Shown here: one piece after another, positions 60,785 through 64,000 of the stretch
How the letters are laid out: each line of letters starts with the position of its first letter
How positions within the stretch are numbered: the first letter of the stretch is position 1
Source: Erythroxylum novogranatense
Taxonomy: Eukaryota; Streptophyta; Magnoliopsida; Malpighiales; Erythroxylaceae
Length of the DNA: 64,000 nt
Direction: 5' to 3'
NCBI GenBank assembly: GCA_029891385.1
Contig: CM057225.1
Span: 15,420,620-15,484,619 of the forward strand
Position numbers and translations under genes: made by a program
Notes under the pieces: model-generated
Database searches by the model: none
The model's input: only the letters and a program-made list of their open reading frames with translations
Told to the model about the DNA's origin: nothing

Positions 60785-61105
60785 TGTCCTAATTTGTTGT
60801 CACATTATCAACCCACTTTTCGTGTCTTGAAGAATTGTTCTCACTTTCTAAGTTAATGCTTCCATGCCTTGGTGAGCCTACAGTTAGCCATCCTAAGCTA
60901 TGGTGCATCATCTATCAAAGCACACCTTAATGTAGCCACATTATTCTATGATTAATATAACCAACAATATGAGTTATTTGTATAAGAAGCCTTGCTTGTT
61001 TTCATACTTTTATACTTATTTGTCAAAGTTAAGTTCCTTTGCACATACTTGAACTAGCATGACTTGACTATGTCAACCATTTCTGATTCAACATCCAATT
61101 GCTCT
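60785..61105. repeat. Right copy of a diverged direct-repeat pair
   Basis: Partner of 58320-58695 in direct orientation, about 2.46 kb apart. Many substitutions and indels. Confidence 0.55.
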
Positions 61106-61142
61106 CACTTTTTAAGGTAATGCTTCCACTTTCTACGATCAC

Positions 61143-64000
61143 TGTGACACTCACATATAGACGCCACATAAATTAGTACAAACAATCCCAAGCATTCGAT
61201 GTCTTCCATAAACCAATGCAAAGCAAACATACACTACAAATCATTCCAAACTTGTTCAAAACATACATATGTTATATCACATGAACATAATACAAATTTG
61301 TTCCAAAAATTGAAACCAACTTGAAACATAATTATTACAAAAACTTACAACAATTCAGAGTCATACACTCTACATACAAGCCAAGATAAACTCAAAATAC
61401 ATTTTTATCAAAACAAAACTCAGACTCTATTGGCCATTGCAGTTGACTCGTCCCAGTCTTTATAATCCTCGTTCTGAACCTACATGGGGTAAATCTACCG
61501 TGCTAAGTATATAGCTTAGTGAATAATAACGAATCCATACATAAAGTGATAACTCATCATACTAAATCATGTAATAGCATAAGCATGCCATTAATAGATT
61601 GTTTAAACAATAAATTAGACATAATGCATTTCAAAACAAATTTTATAGTTAACAAAGCTGAATATCTTAAGAGGGTATAAACCCTTCAGAATCAGAACAC
61701 AATTTGTTTATGTCAGAATCAAATATATATTAGAACACAAAATCATATGACTACTAAGCCATTTACAGAAGTGGGTAACAGGATTTATACAGGAGAGATT
61801 GAAGTCTCAACACCGAAGTATCACAGGAGAGACCGAAGTCTCGACACCGAAGTGCCACAGGAGCAACTGCAGACCCTTCTAGGTATGCATACTTACCCAC
61901 AACTAGGACTCAATAGTTTTAAAACAAAACAAAATCATTTAAGACATTTCATGTGCAAAGTAAGTAGTCAATCATATTCATATGCAAGTAGCACTTCCAA
62001 TAATATAATCATGCATCAAACGTCTCGAATAATCATTATTCGAAATTCAGAACACAATCAGCATAAATCAAATTCAACAAGTATAACAAAGTAAGGTGTA
62101 ATCATCTAAGATTACTCACCAAAAGCTCCCTTATTGTTTATTGTCTCGAAGTCCCGACAATATCTGAAAGTCGCCGCTTTATACGTTCCTCTATAACATT
62201 TAACATATATACAAATCACTATTGTGCATAATTAAGAATTCATTTGTGTATAGTAAATATGAATGATGGATGTTCATGACAAATTCTTGGGTATATTTCT
62301 TTACTAAACTGATGTCAGCATTAATTGTACTTCAAAAGTTCCTAAATTCATACATTCAATTACTATTCTAGCTTTTGGTGGAAGCACCTTATTCAGGTCA
62401 ACTTTGCATAATCAATAAGACTAAGAAAATGATGTATTTATATAACACTCTCTTCTAGACAATTGTTTCTCAGTGTCTTAAGTTTCTAATGATACTAAAA
62501 TCATACAATTTAATTTATTATTCAATGAGTTATACTCAAAATACCACAAACTATGTACATTTGAAATTTTGGCTAGAATATGGTCATGCATTCAAGTTTT
62601 ACAATCCATATCTCTCAATTCCAATATCTAAAAATTACAAAATTTATACCAATTTAAAGCTAAGAGAACACCTACAACTTTGGTGAAGACACCTTAGCCT
62701 AATTTAGACTACATTAATACAGTTTATTCAATAAAATCAAGATATGATTTCTGTCCCTTGTAGTGCTACAGCCTAATCCAAGACTCAATTTCATGCCATT
62801 TTTGAAAATCTTAGAGACAGAATTAAAATTTAACTTCTTCAAGAAAGTTGTAGAAATATGTCTCTAATTTAATATGAACCATGAATCATCTCATTTATAC
62901 ATCTACAGATCAAGATATCATTAAAATACCAAAGCATATTCAATAAAAACAAGCATAAACCTATCAATTTTTTAGATTTTTTTCTTAAGCAAATTTCGGG
63001 TCTGATTTGCATAACCACTTTGACCTTGACAATGGGGTATTTAGGCAAAATCTTCTACTAATCAAATGTTCCTCAATGTTTTGAAAGTCTAATGACTCCA
63101 ATATCATGCATTTTAGTTCAGTATCCTGCAAGTTATAATAAAAAATCCACATATTATTTTCATACCTTGACAGAACACCAATTTCAACTTCAAGCCAAAT
63201 TTCTAGACTCTTAAGGACATATTTTGAATTCAATTCCTTCATGAAAAATGTAGTTATATGTCTCTAGTTTACTCTAAATTAAACGTAATCCAATTTGGAT
63301 ATTCACAAGTCAAGTTACACCCTAAATACAGATATATGTTTAGTAAAATATTGCATATATCATATTCCAATGACTATAATCCTTCATCTTGTTAATCATA
63401 TCACCAAATTTGCTTCTTCTTTCACCACCCACACATGTATAAACACACCACAAGCATGAAAATATACACCATTCATGTATGCATTTAGTTACAAACATTA
63501 AAATAGAAATCATGTACACTATCATAAAACTTAAAGCATTACTTACTTGATTCACACTTCAACTCCTTAGTAGAAATTCTAGAAATGGGGAGAGCAAATA
63601 AGAAGGAAGATGGTGTAGATGGTTTCGGTGAAACCAAGGAAAAGAGTTGTAGAAATATTTTTCCTAATGCCTAGGTGTTTCATTAATGCTTTAACACATG
63701 TTTTCATCGCATGTCTTCCATTTGTCAACTAGATGAGCTACCATTTGTCTCATAGCTATAGATCCACATGTCACACATGATTTTATCCATTTGTCACTCC
63801 ATAATTTGTCCATTTGTCAACTAGTTTCTAATACAATTGTCACACTTCTTTTTGTCTCTTATTTTAATATTTTTCCTAGTCTAAACTACCTCAAGTTTTT
63901 GACAAATTTTTCTAAAATTCACCAAAATTTTGAAATAATAACTATTATCACCAAATAAATTTTATAACACAATTAATCCAAAATTCACAGTTTAATCACA
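61143..64000. repeat. Partial long LTR-like block, runs off the window
   Basis: A candidate start is TGTGACACTC at 61143, typical of Gypsy LTRs. The block shares degenerate phrases with the 48852-53577 element in the same order and orientation: an ATGTAG..ATATGTCTCTAGTTTA phrase occurs near 52530, and related copies near 62850 and 63250. It has no protein domain. I read it as the start of an LTR of a related family whose other end is outside the window. Confidence 0.5.
61783..61866. repeat. Short tandem repeats with ACCGAAGT
   Basis: ACAGGAGAGATTGAAGTCTC, then ACACCGAAGTATC, then ACAGGAGAGACCGAAGTCTC, then ACACCGAAGTGCC: two units of about 42 bp made of an ACAGGAGAGA part and an ACACCGAAGT part. 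Confidence 0.8.

Noticed and set aside
1..64000. CRISPR-like arrays, operons or bacterial insertion sequences
   Set aside because: The tandem repeats seen have no unique equal-length spacers and no cas genes; all context is plant nuclear.

Overview
This is nuclear DNA from a flowering plant, most likely a eudicot. It is AT-rich, with intron-containing genes, Ty1/Copia elements primed by initiator-Met tRNA (TGGTATCAGAGC), hAT, CACTA, TRIM, SINE and LINE remnants, and one plant-specific homeodomain-leucine zipper gene. The species cannot be named from the sequence. Almost everything is repeat-derived. The only host gene I can support is an HD-Zip class II transcription factor of the HAT22/HAT9 type at 42593-43658 (+), with three exons and an open frame of 265 codons.

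Layout. 1-3803: 5' half of a minus-strand Copia element (gag remnant, a leader with odd short repeats, PBS, a probable 5' LTR with a compound microsatellite). 3812-9424: a 5.6-kb hAT transposon with inverted ends, a perfect 8-bp target duplication, a 1.3-kb minisatellite and a broken transposase. 9433-20748: intergenic DNA holding a 363-bp MITE (10-bp duplication), a LINE 3' fragment, a tRNA-type SINE and a TRIM with three LTRs and a perfect 5-bp duplication (17301-17838).

20749-41812 is a 21-kb nest. A minus-strand Copia element (about 8.4 kb of its own sequence, 1.5-kb LTRs, target duplication AATCT/AATCC) has received three later insertions. These are a second minus-strand Copia with 2.1-kb LTRs (22396-30615, right LTR cut short), a 737-bp retroposed segment in the reverse transcriptase (9-bp duplication), and a 3.7-kb CACTA element in gag. 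The CACTA element carries three spliceable exons of a CPBP-family (CAAX protease-like) membrane protease gene, so it is a gene-capturing transposon.

41813-47256: HD-Zip II gene and flanks. 47257-56828: a plus-strand Copia element with short LTRs, split in its polyprotein gene by a 4.7-kb element (48852-53577, TGTTGG...CCAACA ends, 5-bp duplication ATAAT) that has no coding domain and looks like a giant solo LTR. 56829-61142: intergenic with a diverged direct-repeat pair. 61143-64000: start of another long LTR-like block that shares degenerate sub-repeats with the 48.8-53.6 kb element.

The mobile elements are all coding-defective here (stops, frameshifts, altered catalytic residues). I found no wholly new system. 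The most interesting items are the exon-carrying CACTA, the three-LTR TRIM, the giant terminal-repeat element with an array of TGACGTCA sites, and the order of events readable from the nest.
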